Notes: generated from the letters alone by a model not told the origin. DNA of 22,145 nucleotides from Eubacteriales bacterium (GCA_030528845.1 JAUMYC010000014.1:1-22145); one strand, 5' to 3'; positions 1 through 7,280 are shown, counted from the stretch's first letter. Program-made: numbers and translations.

Positions 1-1
1 C

Positions 2-106
2 AAAAAAATCGACACTAAGTATTTTGTGGTCAGCCATCAGGAAGAGGAAAAGATAATACCAAAGGAAAAATTGATCGTAGAATTATCAGATTATTTCAAT
101 CAGTAA
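2..106 (+). CDS. C-terminal end of an unidentified protein (partial)
   Basis: An open frame enters from the left edge of the window and ends at TAA 104-106. The 34 visible residues are mostly charged and polar (KKIDTKYFVV at the start, LSDYFNQ at the end) and show no motif I recognise. Codon use is A/T-rich, as in the next gene and unlike the rest of the window. The true start and the function lie outside the window. No clear terminator follows; the C-rich stretch after the stop contains only a weak direct repeat of GCCGC. Confidence 0.55.
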   Translation, partial: KKIDTKYFVVSHQEEEKIIPKEKLIVELSDYFNQ

Positions 107-188
107 AATCCCCCCTCTGCCGCACAGCAGGCCGCTTTTCTGTGATAATATGAAAATGAGCCAAGCCAAATACAGCAGGAGAAATGCA

Positions 189-707
189 ATGATCATTGAA
201 ACAGAGCGATTGTTTTTAAGAGAAATGACGGAAAATGATCTCGATGCGCTTTATAAAGTGCTTTCTGACCGAAACACAATGCAGCACTACCCTTATGCAT
301 TCGATGAAAGCAACGTAAGAAGCTGGATACAGCGGAACATCGAACGATATCGGGTCTTTGGCTTTGGCTTGTGGGCTGTCTGCTTGAAAGAAACGGGCGA
401 AACGATAGGCGATTGCGGCTTGACCATGCAGCTTATCAACGGACAAATCAAGCCCGAGATCGGCTATCATATCCGGGCCGATCAGCAAAGAAAAGGATAT
501 GCGAAGGAAGCGGCGATCGCAGTCCGGGACTGGACTTTTCGCAATACCCCGTTCAACATGATCTATTCGTATATGAAGTACACCAATGAGCCGTCCGCTC
601 AGACGGCGATGTCCTACGGCTGTAAACAGGTGGACGAGTTTGCCGACGAGATCAACGGGATCACAAAAGTATTTGCGATCTCCAGAAGCGAGTGGATCGA
701 CCGTTGA
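189..707 (+). CDS. GNAT family N-acetyltransferase (RimJ/RimL-like)
   Basis: Predicted to transfer an acetyl group from acetyl-CoA to an amine, in the cytoplasm; the substrate cannot be told. The 172-residue protein opens with the usual ETERLFLREMTENDLDAL strand-helix. Around residues 97-107 it carries the acetyl-CoA pyrophosphate loop (DQQRKGYAKEA), and NEPSAQTAMSYGC (133-145) is the conserved C-terminal part of the fold. ATG 189 is chosen because AGGAG at 177-181 lies 7 bases upstream; the in-frame ATG at 150 has no such site. The gene is richer in A/T and in AAA/GAA/TTT codons than its neighbours, which suggests a different history. It may have its own weak promoter (extended -10 TGTGATAAT, 141-149), and it ends at a strong shared terminator. 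Confidence 0.88.
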   Translation: MIIETERLFLREMTENDLDALYKVLSDRNTMQHYPYAFDESNVRSWIQRNIERYRVFGFGLWAVCLKETGETIGDCGLTMQLINGQIKPEIGYHIRADQQRKGYAKEAAIAVRDWTFRNTPFNMIYSYMKYTNEPSAQTAMSYGCKQVDEFADEINGITKVFAISRSEWIDR

Positions 708-724
708 CCCCCGCGCAGCAAGCA

Positions 725-760
725 AAAGACCGACCCGTGCAAGCGCACGGATCGGTCTTT
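725..760. terminator. Bidirectional terminator between the acetyltransferase and the HtrA-like protease
   Basis: A 16-base arm (725-740) pairs with 745-760 around an AAGC loop, with one G-U pair. An A-tract is on the left and a T-tract on the right, so it can end transcription from both convergent genes. Confidence 0.85.
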
Positions 761-775
761 CTGTTGTCGTCTGTC

Positions 776-1900
776 TTAGTCGAGGATCTCCAGCGTGATC
801 TCCAGCTCGACCGTGTCGTAGCCGTAGAGCGTGGGCGCGCTGTAGAAGCCGAAGAGCGAGGTGGGCGCGCCGGTGCTGCCGCCGTAGTAATAAGAGAGGA
901 ACTCTTCGATATTCTCATAGCGCAGCACCGTCACCTTGACGGTCTGACCGGCCTCGCACTGGTCGAGATACTGCGTCATCTCGCGGTAATTGGCGACGGA
1001 GATGCCGTCCACGGAGGTGATGAAGTCGTAGAGCTTCATGCCGGCGCGCTCGGCGGGGCCTTCCTCCACCAGATCCGCGATCAGCACGGAGGCGGGCGGG
1101 TAGGTGTCAAGGGCATGGTCCGGGCCTTCCCAGTCCAGAGTGTAAACGCCCATCTGCGGGCGGATGACCTTGCCGTGCTCGATGATCTGATCCACCAGCG
1201 GGATCACGGTATCCACCGGCAGCGCGAAGCCCAGGCCTTCATAGGAAGCCTTGGACAGGGCGGAGGAGGCGTACTTGAGCGTGTTGATGCCCACCAGCCT
1301 GCCGCGATAATCGAACAGGCCGCCGCCGGAATTGCCGGAGGAAATGGGCGCGTCGTGCTGGATGTAGTTCACAGAGCGCTGTGCGCCGCCGTCCACGCTG
1401 CGCTCCAGACAGGAGACGATGCCCTGCGTGACGGTGTTGGCCAGAGTGGAGCCGCCGGGGTTGCCGATGGCCACGACGGTGGAACCGACGAGCATGTCTG
1501 CGACCGTGCCGATCTCACAGGGAACGAGCTCCTCGCTCTCGGTGTGCAGCACGGCGATGTCCAGAGAGCTGTCCGAGCCGACGAGCGTCGCGTCGATCTC
1601 CTCGCCGCTGGGCAGCAGCACGCTGAAGAGGTTGCAGTCTTCCACGACGTGATAGTTGGTGAGGATATAGTCGCCCTCGCGCACGACCACGCCGGAGCCG
1701 GTGCTGACCGGAGTGACGACCGTGCCCGCCTGAGCGGACCACGTTTCCCTGCTGGCGGTGATGCCCACGACGCTCTTCGACGTCTTCTGGGCCACGTAGA
1801 TGGCCGGGCTCGGGTCTGCGATCTCCGCCAGAGCGGCGCAGCCCAGCAGCGCCATGCACATCATCAGCGCCAAAATGGCGCGCATTGCTTTTTTCATCAT
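776..1900 (-). CDS. htrA: Exported trypsin-like serine protease with PDZ domain (HtrA/DegP family)
   Basis: Predicted envelope quality-control protease that degrades misfolded exported proteins. The 374-residue protein has a signal peptide (1-26) with either a possible lipobox (LLGC, Cys21) or a signal peptidase I site after ALA. The catalytic triad is visible: His84 in TNYHVVED, Asp114 in SSLDIAVLH, and Ser191 in SSGNSGGG. One PDZ domain runs from about 262 to the end. Oddly, the last two PDZ strands are split by a Tyr/Gly-rich insert of about 30 residues (roughly 331-362). The GGAGGA box at 1905-1910 fits either of two tandem ATGs (1900 or 1897); a longer upstream frame has no such site. 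An extended -10 (TGGTATACT, 1948-1940) lies 40 bases upstream. Transcribed divergently from the D-aminopeptidase gene. Confidence 0.92.
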   Translation of the reverse strand: MMKKAMRAILALMMCMALLGCAALAEIADPSPAIYVAQKTSKSVVGITASRETWSAQAGTVVTPVSTGSGVVVREGDYILTNYHVVEDCNLFSVLLPSGEEIDATLVGSDSSLDIAVLHTESEELVPCEIGTVADMLVGSTVVAIGNPGGSTLANTVTQGIVSCLERSVDGGAQRSVNYIQHDAPISSGNSGGGLFDYRGRLVGINTLKYASSALSKASYEGLGFALPVDTVIPLVDQIIEHGKVIRPQMGVYTLDWEGPDHALDTYPPASVLIADLVEEGPAERAGMKLYDFITSVDGISVANYREMTQYLDQCEAGQTVKVTVLRYENIEEFLSYYYGGSTGAPTSLFGFYSAPTLYGYDTVELEITLEILD

Positions 1901-1939
1901 TCTGTCCTCCTGTGTCGTAATGGAGCTTTTCACAGCATC

Positions 1940-1948
1940 AGTATACCA
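1940..1948 (-). promoter_or_regulatory. Extended -10 promoter element of the HtrA-like gene
   Basis: Read on the minus strand this is TGG-TATACT, an extended sigma-A -10 box. No good -35 is found 16-18 bases upstream. It is about 40 bases from the start codon. Confidence 0.5.
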
Positions 1949-2046
1949 ACACTGTTTCACACAGGTATGAACAAATTGTAAACACCTGACCGCAATTTTA
2001 CGGCGAAACAGCGCGAGATTTGTCTGTTTCCCAAACGCGGCCCATG

Positions 2047-2055
2047 TGCTACAAT
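2047..2055 (+). promoter_or_regulatory. Extended -10 promoter element of dppA
   Basis: TGC-TACAAT is an extended sigma-A -10 element 70 bases upstream of the dppA start. The -35 region is poor (TTTCCC at 2027-2032). Expected transcription start is near 2062, giving a leader of about 60 bases. Confidence 0.5.
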
Positions 2056-2124
2056 AGGAGGACAGGCGGGCGGCTCTTTTGCGCGCCGCCCCGCAAAGCA
2101 TCTTCAGGCAAGGAGGCCATGGCC

Positions 2125-2925
2125 ATGAAATTGTTTATCAGCGCCGATATCGAAGGCACTGCGGGCATCACCCATTGGGACGAGACGATCTACGGGCGCG
2201 AAGGCTACGACGTGTACCGCCGCCAGATGACGCGCGAGGTCGCCGCCGTGTGCGAGGCGGCCTTTGCGATCGACCCGGACGCGCAGATCGTGATCAAGGA
2301 CGCGCACGACAGCGCGCGCAATCTGCTCACGGACGAGCTGCCCGAGGGCGTGCGCATCTTCCGCGGCTGGGCAAAGCACCCCTTCTGCATGATGTTCGGG
2401 CTGGACGAGAGCTTCGACGCGGCCGTTCTCACCGGCAACCACAACGCCGCCGGCACCAACACCAACCCCCTCTCCCACACCATGGACACCCGCGCGGCGA
2501 AGGTCACGCTCAACGGCGAGCTCTGTTCGGAAGCGCTGATCAACAGCCTCACGGCGAGCTATCTGGGCGTGCCGGTGGTGCTGCTCACGGGCGACAGGGG
2601 CGTCTGCGAACGCATGGCGCAGAAAAACCCCGCCCTGCGCACCGTGGCCGTGAGCGAGGGCACGGGCAGCGGCTCCATGAGCCTGCATCCCCGCACGGCC
2701 GTGGAGACCATCCGCGCCGCGGCCAAGGAAGCGCTGCAGGGCGACCTGCGCGCCTGCCTCCTGCCCCTGCCGGAGCAGTTCCGCATGGAGGTCAGCTATA
2801 TCAAGCACCACGAGGCCTATTCCGCCTCCTTCTATCCCGGCGCGGAGCAGATAGACGAAAAGACGGTCACCTACCGCGCAGCGGACTGGATGGACGTGCT
2901 CCGCTTCATCCATTTCGCGCTGTGA
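2125..2925 (+). CDS. dppA: M55 family D-aminopeptidase (DppA-like)
   Basis: Zinc-dependent peptidase family that removes N-terminal D-amino acids; the Bacillus subtilis member prefers D-Ala-D-Ala and D-Ala-Gly-Gly. The 266-residue protein keeps the residues that bind the metal pair in the family: Asp8 and Glu10 (SADIEG), His61 (KDAHDS), His106 (GNHNA) and Glu132. Length is normal. ATG 2125 is chosen because AGGAGG (2111-2116) lies 8 bases upstream; the in-frame ATG at 2119 is only 2 bases from it. No dpp transporter genes follow, unlike the Bacillus operon; the next gene, 8 bases on, is a membrane glycosyltransferase. A role in recycling or detoxifying wall-derived D-amino-acid peptides is inferred. 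Confidence 0.92.
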   Translation: MKLFISADIEGTAGITHWDETIYGREGYDVYRRQMTREVAAVCEAAFAIDPDAQIVIKDAHDSARNLLTDELPEGVRIFRGWAKHPFCMMFGLDESFDAAVLTGNHNAAGTNTNPLSHTMDTRAAKVTLNGELCSEALINSLTASYLGVPVVLLTGDRGVCERMAQKNPALRTVAVSEGTGSGSMSLHPRTAVETIRAAAKEALQGDLRACLLPLPEQFRMEVSYIKHHEAYSASFYPGAEQIDEKTVTYRAADWMDVLRFIHFAL

Positions 2926-2933
2926 GGCCCGCC

Positions 2934-4634
2934 ATGAACAGGCGGCGTCTGCGGCTGCTCGCCCGTGTGCTGGTGTTAGTGGTCGCGCTGTGCGCGGCGA
3001 CGGGCGCGATGCACCGCAAGGAAGGCTGGCATATCGACGAGATCGCCACGCTCGGGCTGGCCAACGGCTCCATCGGCGGCTATATCACCGCCTATGACGA
3101 CGCGCGCTTCGGGCGCGGCGCATTCATCCGCGATACGATCCTCGGCGATTCCTTCGGCGAGATGGCCGGCAACATCGGCGCGATCCTCTCCGACATCGCG
3201 CGCAGCGGCCTGAGCGGCTTTTCCATCCGCGATCAATACGTCGCCTACCGCGAGGCCGGCTCGCCCGTCTGGAAAAGCGGCGAAGATTTTTCGGAATACC
3301 TGCTCGCGGACGGCTTTTCCCTCAAGGACGTCTACCTCAACCAGCTGCTCGACACCCATCCCCCGCTGTATTATCTCTTTGTACGCGCGGCCTACGCCGT
3401 CTATGACGGCCTCAGCGGCGAGGAGATCAGCCTCCGGCCCGCCTTTTTCGTCAACGCGCTGTTTTTGTGCCTCGTCTGCCTGATGCTGATGCGCATCGGC
3501 GAAAAGCGCTTCGGCTCCTTTTCGCTGGGCGCGGGCGCGGCGCTGTTTTTCGCGCTCTCTCCGGCCGGGCTGAGTCTGGCGGTGTATATGCGCATGTACA
3601 TGGCGCTGTGCTTTTTCGTGCTGCTGAGTCTGGACGCGCACCTGCGCCTGTGGCAAAACGGCTGGCAGCTCGACAAAAAAACCGCTTGGGCGCTCGCCTG
3701 CAGCTGCGCGCTGGGCTTCCTCACGCATTATTATTTCGCCATCTGGGCGGTGATGTGCGCGCTGGTCTGCCTTCTGTGCATGCTGCGCGCCAAGGCCGGG
3801 CGGCGCTTCTGGGGCTATGTCGGGCGCATGGCGCTGGGCGCGGCGCTGAGTCTGGTCGTATGGCCGTTCTCCGCGGCGCATCTGCTGCTCTCCAACCGCA
3901 GCGCGCAGGCCGTCGAGAGCCTCTCCGGCGGCGCGCTCTCGCGCATGGGCTCCTCCCTGAACATCTTCACCGACCATCTCTTCGGCACGCCCGCTCTCGT
4001 GCCGCTGCTGCTGGCCGCGGTGGGCGCAGGGCTGTATCTGCTGCGCAAAAAAGAGCGCGGGCCGCTCACGCCGCTCGTGATCTCCCTTGCGCCCGCCGCG
4101 CTGTATCTGGCGGTCGTGTTCGTCATCTCCCCCTATGAAGATCTGCGCTACATGGCCTGCGCCGTGCCTTTGTTTGCCCTCGGCGCGGCGTGGTGCCTGC
4201 GGCAGGCGGCGAAATGCACCCCGTGGAAAGGGCTCGTGTGCGCCGCGCTGTGCGGCTGCGTGGCCCTGAGCGGCCTGTGTACGCAGAGCCCGATGTATCT
4301 CTACCCCGGCACGGCCGAGGCGACCGCCTTTGTGCAGCAGCACGCGGGCAAAAAATGCATCTATCTCACCGGCAGCGGCGCGGCCTTCTTCCGAGAGATG
4401 CCGCATTTTGCGCACTATGAAAGCGTTCTGATCGTGAACAGAGACGAGCTGCGCCTTTTGCAGGAGGACGAAACGCTCTCGGCGGAGGACGAGCTGCTGC
4501 TCTACATCCACGACAGCTACCCGCAGACGGACGCCATGCACGCCATTTTGGAGCTGACCGGCTTTACCGGCTACGAAGTGCTCGCGCAGAGCCACGCCGG
4601 GCTGGACGCAAGGGCGTATCTCCTCACGCGCTGA
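2934..4634 (+). CDS. GT39/ArnT-like integral membrane glycosyltransferase
   Basis: Predicted to move a sugar from a polyprenyl-phosphate carrier to an acceptor on the outer face of the membrane. The 566-residue protein has an N-terminal membrane helix (about 9-25), an acidic pair at Asp35-Glu36 in the first outer loop, and HPPLYYL at 142-148, a hallmark of this superfamily. MRMYMAL (219-225) and LRY (404-406) are further family-type motifs. About ten membrane helices lie between 170 and 450, followed by a C-terminal domain of ~115 residues without membrane spans. The start at ATG 2934 has a GAGG at 2924-2927 overlapping the dppA stop, which suggests cotranscription and coupled translation. 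The sugar and the acceptor cannot be inferred from context. Confidence 0.82.
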   Translation: MNRRRLRLLARVLVLVVALCAATGAMHRKEGWHIDEIATLGLANGSIGGYITAYDDARFGRGAFIRDTILGDSFGEMAGNIGAILSDIARSGLSGFSIRDQYVAYREAGSPVWKSGEDFSEYLLADGFSLKDVYLNQLLDTHPPLYYLFVRAAYAVYDGLSGEEISLRPAFFVNALFLCLVCLMLMRIGEKRFGSFSLGAGAALFFALSPAGLSLAVYMRMYMALCFFVLLSLDAHLRLWQNGWQLDKKTAWALACSCALGFLTHYYFAIWAVMCALVCLLCMLRAKAGRRFWGYVGRMALGAALSLVVWPFSAAHLLLSNRSAQAVESLSGGALSRMGSSLNIFTDHLFGTPALVPLLLAAVGAGLYLLRKKERGPLTPLVISLAPAALYLAVVFVISPYEDLRYMACAVPLFALGAAWCLRQAAKCTPWKGLVCAALCGCVALSGLCTQSPMYLYPGTAEATAFVQQHAGKKCIYLTGSGAAFFREMPHFAHYESVLIVNRDELRLLQEDETLSAEDELLLYIHDSYPQTDAMHAILELTGFTGYEVLAQSHAGLDARAYLLTR

Positions 4635-4745
4635 AGCCTCCGTTTTTGTATACTGCGCCGCAAGTCTCGGACAGAGGCGCATGCTCTTACTCGGTGCGCT
4701 CGTCAAAAAACCTACACAGAACCGCCCGCAGCTGATTTTTTCGCA

Positions 4746-4894
4746 GGAAAATCCCATTTTCCGGAGAAAAAAACGCTTCCTTGCAGATTTTGCGCCCGGA
4801 GATCCGCAGGATCCGAGCAAAATCCGGAGAGGGCGGCAGTGGCGGGGGAGCTTGCTTCCCCGTCCACCGGACAGGAACATGTGTTCCTGTCCGG
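4746..4894. other. Non-coding block of four successive hairpins
   Basis: Within the 384-base gap between the glycosyltransferase and the noc-like gene, four inverted repeats follow one another: GGAAAAT/ATTTTCC (4746-4762), GATTTTGC/GCAAAATC (4786-4824, with an inner GATCC/GGATC stem), a CG-rich stem (4843-4862) and a 13-base-arm stem (4867-4894). The heptamer CCGGAGA occurs three times (4761, 4796, 4824). No convincing coding frame with a ribosome binding site was seen. It could be a dispersed repeat, a structured RNA or a complex 3' end. The rest of the gap (4635-4745 and 4906-5018) shows nothing clear apart from the noc ribosome binding site. Confidence 0.6.
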
Positions 4895-4905
4895 TATTTT
4901 CTTTG
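4867..4905 (+). terminator. Terminator-like hairpin upstream of the noc-like gene
   Basis: CCGGACAGGAACA pairs perfectly with its complement ending at 4894, followed by TATTTTCTTTG. It could end transcription from the glycosyltransferase, although it lies more than 230 bases past that stop codon. Confidence 0.6.
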
Positions 4906-5018
4906 TAGGGGCATCGCGCGGGCGAAAGACGATATGAATGTCGGGCAGGCAAGAGCGCGCATGCGGCGGAATATATTACCCCCACGGAAGAAAACGCGCA
5001 GGGGGAGGCGAGGCCGCC

Positions 5019-5843
5019 ATGTGGACGGGCACGGAAAAACGCAGGCCGGAGGAGGGGCGCAGCCTGACATGGCTGGAGCTCTCCACCGTCGCGCCCGGGC
5101 CGTTTCAGCCCAGAAAGGAATTTGACGAAAACGGCATCGCGGAGCTTGCGGAGTCCATCCGGCGCTACGGACTGCTCTCGCCGCTGGTGGTGCGCCGCAC
5201 GGCCAGCGGGGGCTGCGAGCTCATCGCCGGAGAGCGGCGGCTGCGGGCGCTGCGCAGGCTCGGCCGCACACATGCCGACGCCATCGTAACGCCGGCCTTT
5301 GATCTCGAGGCGGCGCTGATCGCGCTGGCGGAAAACCTCGAGCGCGAACAGCTGCATTTTTTCGAGGAGGCGGAGGCCTATCGCAGGCTGGTGCGCGAGC
5401 ACGGCCTGAATCAGGAGGAGCTCTCGCGCAGGCTGGGCAAGAGCGTGTCGGCCATTTCCAACAAGATGCGCCTGATGCAGCTGGAGGAGGAGCTGCGCGG
5501 GCGCATCCGCGAAAGCGGCCTGAGCGAACGGCACGCGCGCGAGCTGCTGCGCCTGCCCTCGCGCGAGGAGCGCGCAAAGGCGCTCGGCCAGGCCATATCC
5601 GGCAGACTGAGCGTGCGCGCGCTGGAAAAGCTCATCGACCGCATGCTCGAACAGGCCCGAAAAAAGCCGCGCATCAAGATCAGCGACCAGCGGCTGTATA
5701 TCAACGCCGTGCTCGCCGCCGTGCGCAAGCTCAACAGCGCGGGCGTCGCCGCCGTGAGCCGCGTGGTGGAGCTGGAGGACGCGGTGGAGGTGATCGTGCG
5801 CCTGCCGAAGATCTCCGGCGAAAAGGCGCGCGCCGCCCAATAA
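5019..5843 (+). CDS. noc: Nucleoid occlusion / ParB-Spo0J family DNA-binding protein
   Basis: ParB-fold, CTP-clamp type DNA-binding protein expected to load at short palindromic sites and influence division-site placement or chromosome organisation. The 274-residue protein has the ParB N-terminal domain (FQPRKEF at 29-35), the CTP-binding box GERRLRAL (71-78), ENLERE (105-110) and a helix-turn-helix at about 131-152. The C-terminus (LSVRALEKLIDRML..., RLYINAVLAAVRKLNSAGV, IVRLPK) resembles Noc more than Spo0J, and no parA lies beside it. Both points favour Noc, but the name is an inference. It lacks an obvious amphipathic N-terminal membrane helix like that of Bacillus Noc. ATG 5019 is preferred because GGGGGAGG (5001-5008) and GAGG (5010-5013) precede it; an in-frame ATG at 4938 would add 27 low-quality residues. 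Confidence 0.82.
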   Translation: MWTGTEKRRPEEGRSLTWLELSTVAPGPFQPRKEFDENGIAELAESIRRYGLLSPLVVRRTASGGCELIAGERRLRALRRLGRTHADAIVTPAFDLEAALIALAENLEREQLHFFEEAEAYRRLVREHGLNQEELSRRLGKSVSAISNKMRLMQLEEELRGRIRESGLSERHARELLRLPSREERAKALGQAISGRLSVRALEKLIDRMLEQARKKPRIKISDQRLYINAVLAAVRKLNSAGVAAVSRVVELEDAVEVIVRLPKISGEKARAAQ

Positions 5844-5898
5844 ACAACGTCTCGCCCGAGCGATTCTGTACGGCATGCAATATGCGACGCCGGGAATG

Positions 5899-5931
5899 CA
5901 AAAGGCCCGCCCCCGAAGACGGGAACGGGCC
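5899..5931 (-). terminator. Terminator of the small membrane protein gene
   Basis: GGCCCG (5904-5909) pairs with CGGGCC (5926-5931), with an inner CCCG/CGGG stem around AAGA. On the minus strand it is followed by TTTTGC, fitting the end of the gene at 5942. Confidence 0.7.
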
Positions 5932-5941
5932 GATCGCCTGC

Positions 5942-6463
5942 TTAATATTCCTCCGGCGCGTCGCAGTCCTTACACTGCTTGTAGCCGGCGTTGAGCGCCT
6001 GCAAAAGCGTCACGCGCGGGCTGCTCTCCTTCCAGTAGACGCAGTTCTTCGTGTGATAATAGGAGCCGCCGTCGTTGCAGTAGACATAGATGGGCTCGGG
6101 CGTGGGCTCCGGCGCGGCGAGCACACTCTGGTTGGTCATGTGATAGGCATAGAGGTTGATGCGCTCAAAGCCCTCCGTGGGCTTCGGGCCGATGAGCAGA
6201 TCCTCCGCCGTGAGCAGCTGCACCCCGCCGATATAGCGCTCCGGCGGCAGCGTGGCCGGCAGAAAAATGACCGTGAGCAGCGCCGCGAGCAAAAGGAGGA
6301 TCAGCGCCTTGGAGGCCTTGGGCCATTCGCACCTGTCCGACAGGAGGAAATACACGCCTGCGGGGAAGCACAACAGCAGCCACAGCGCCACCTTCCTGCC
6401 CGAATAGGCGCGGCGGTTCGTCCTTTTCCCGCGCGATCTGGTTTTTTCCGTTTTCTGGCTCAA
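5942..6463 (-). CDS. Small membrane protein with C-terminal Cys/His (Ada-like zinc) motif
   Basis: Function unknown. The 173-residue protein starts with a strongly basic segment (1-24), then two membrane helices (about 25-42 and 53-70) of a type common in small Firmicutes membrane proteins. A Pro/Glu-rich linker follows (PEPTPEPIY, 118-126). The tail has Cys129, a GGSYYHTKNC segment with His137 and Cys141, and CKDC (164-167). This spacing resembles the Ada/YHYH-type metal-binding tails often found at the ends of exported Clostridia proteins. The start is TTG at 6463-6461, supported by an AAAGGA box 7 bases upstream and a good promoter (6520-6548). The tail is probably on the outside, but topology is inferred. 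Confidence 0.75.
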   Translation of the reverse strand: MSQKTEKTRSRGKRTNRRAYSGRKVALWLLLCFPAGVYFLLSDRCEWPKASKALILLLLAALLTVIFLPATLPPERYIGGVQLLTAEDLLIGPKPTEGFERINLYAYHMTNQSVLAAPEPTPEPIYVYCNDGGSYYHTKNCVYWKESSPRVTLLQALNAGYKQCKDCDAPEEY

Positions 6464-6519
6464 CTCTCTGTCCTTTCTCCGGCGGCGCGCCGGACGTCGT
6501 CATGCTCTGCGTTCGGAAT

Positions 6520-6548
6520 ATTGTACCCCACATCCGCCATCTTTGCAA
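6520..6548 (-). promoter_or_regulatory. Sigma-A promoter of the small membrane protein gene
   Basis: On the minus strand TTGCAA (6548-6543) and TACAAT (6525-6520) are separated by exactly 17 bases. It lies about 57 bases upstream of the TTG start. Confidence 0.65.
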
Positions 6549-6650
6549 GCGCGCGAGGCAAACGCCGCACTGCCGGGCGGAAAAACACCGAAAAATAACG
6601 TATTGCAACCACTTCTTCACACAAACTCCCCGTTTTTGACGGAAATGGGC

Positions 6651-6679
6651 ATGACAAAGTTACAGCGGCATGTTATACT
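6651..6679 (+). promoter_or_regulatory. Sigma-A promoter of the J-domain gene
   Basis: ATGACA (6651-6656), a 17-base spacer and TATACT (6674-6679), preceded by TGT, so the -10 is also of the extended type. It lies 50 bases upstream of the start codon. Confidence 0.72.
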
Positions 6680-6728
6680 GCATTTAACTGGAAAAAGGCA
6701 TTTTTCTATGCGGAAGGAGGCGGCAGGC

Positions 6729-7250
6729 ATGCAGGATCCCTATTCCGTGCTCGAGCTGAAAAAGGGCGCGACGGACGAAGAAATTCGCCATGCATACCGC
6801 CAGATGGCCAAACGCTGGCATCCCGACCGGTTCCCCGCAGGGCCGGAACGCATGTGGGCGGAACAGAAAATGGCCCAGATCAACGAAGCGCACACGGCCA
6901 TCCTCTCCGGCGAGGCGGGCCGCCCGAGCGTGACCACCGCCACCGAGACCCAGCAGCTGCAGGACGTGCGCCGCCTGATGGAGATCGGCCAGAACAACGC
7001 CGCAAGGCAGGCGCTCATGCGCGTGGAAAGCCGCAGCCCGGAATGGAACTACCTCTTCGGCGCGGTGCTGCTCCGCCTCGGCGAATATGACAAATCCGTG
7101 CTCTATTTCGGCATCGCCATGCGCCAGAGGCCGGACAACGCGCAATACCGCACAGCCTTCGCCAGCGCGCAGGCCGTGCGCAACAGCCAGCGCTCCGCGC
7201 CGCTGTACAAGCGCATCTTCAGCGGCGTAAAAAAAGCCGCCCTGCGATAA
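6729..7250 (+). CDS. J-domain protein with C-terminal TPR-like repeats
   Basis: Predicted DnaK co-chaperone. The 173-residue protein has an N-terminal J domain (about 3-60) with the essential HPD motif at 31-33 (RWHPDRF) and the usual helix I sequence DPYSVLELKKGATDEEI. It lacks the Gly/Phe-rich and zinc-finger domains of DnaJ. Residues ~78-148 look like two TPR units (GEYDKSVLYFGIAMRQRPDN is the clearest), giving a possible client or partner surface. The start at ATG 6729 has AGGAGG (6715-6720) 8 bases upstream; an in-frame ATG at 6708 is less well placed. It is a single-gene unit with its own strong promoter and a terminator. dnaK and grpE are not nearby, so this is a specialised, not the main, J protein. 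Confidence 0.87.
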   Translation: MQDPYSVLELKKGATDEEIRHAYRQMAKRWHPDRFPAGPERMWAEQKMAQINEAHTAILSGEAGRPSVTTATETQQLQDVRRLMEIGQNNAARQALMRVESRSPEWNYLFGAVLLRLGEYDKSVLYFGIAMRQRPDNAQYRTAFASAQAVRNSQRSAPLYKRIFSGVKKAALR

Positions 7251-7280
7251 GGCCGCTCCCGCTCTCTTTGTCATCCTATG

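Noticed and set aside
107..148. A terminator for the partial gene at the left edge
   Set aside because: The GCCGC copies are direct, not inverted, repeats, and no stem followed by a T-tract forms.
692..1981. A 429-codon plus-strand frame opposite the HtrA-like gene
   Set aside because: It overlaps the acetyltransferase end and the terminator, and its sequence is low-complexity Ala/Asp/His/Gly-rich. The minus strand encodes an intact protease with a full catalytic triad.
4681..4908. Short open frames inside the gap before the noc-like gene
   Set aside because: They run across several hairpins, have no ribosome binding site and change frame without any conserved motif. The region is better read as non-coding.
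2976..5876. A 966-codon open frame on the minus strand
   Set aside because: It lies antisense to the glycosyltransferase and noc-like genes, crosses the hairpin block, has Ala/Arg/Gln/His-rich low-complexity sequence and no motifs. Long antisense frames are expected in GC-rich DNA.
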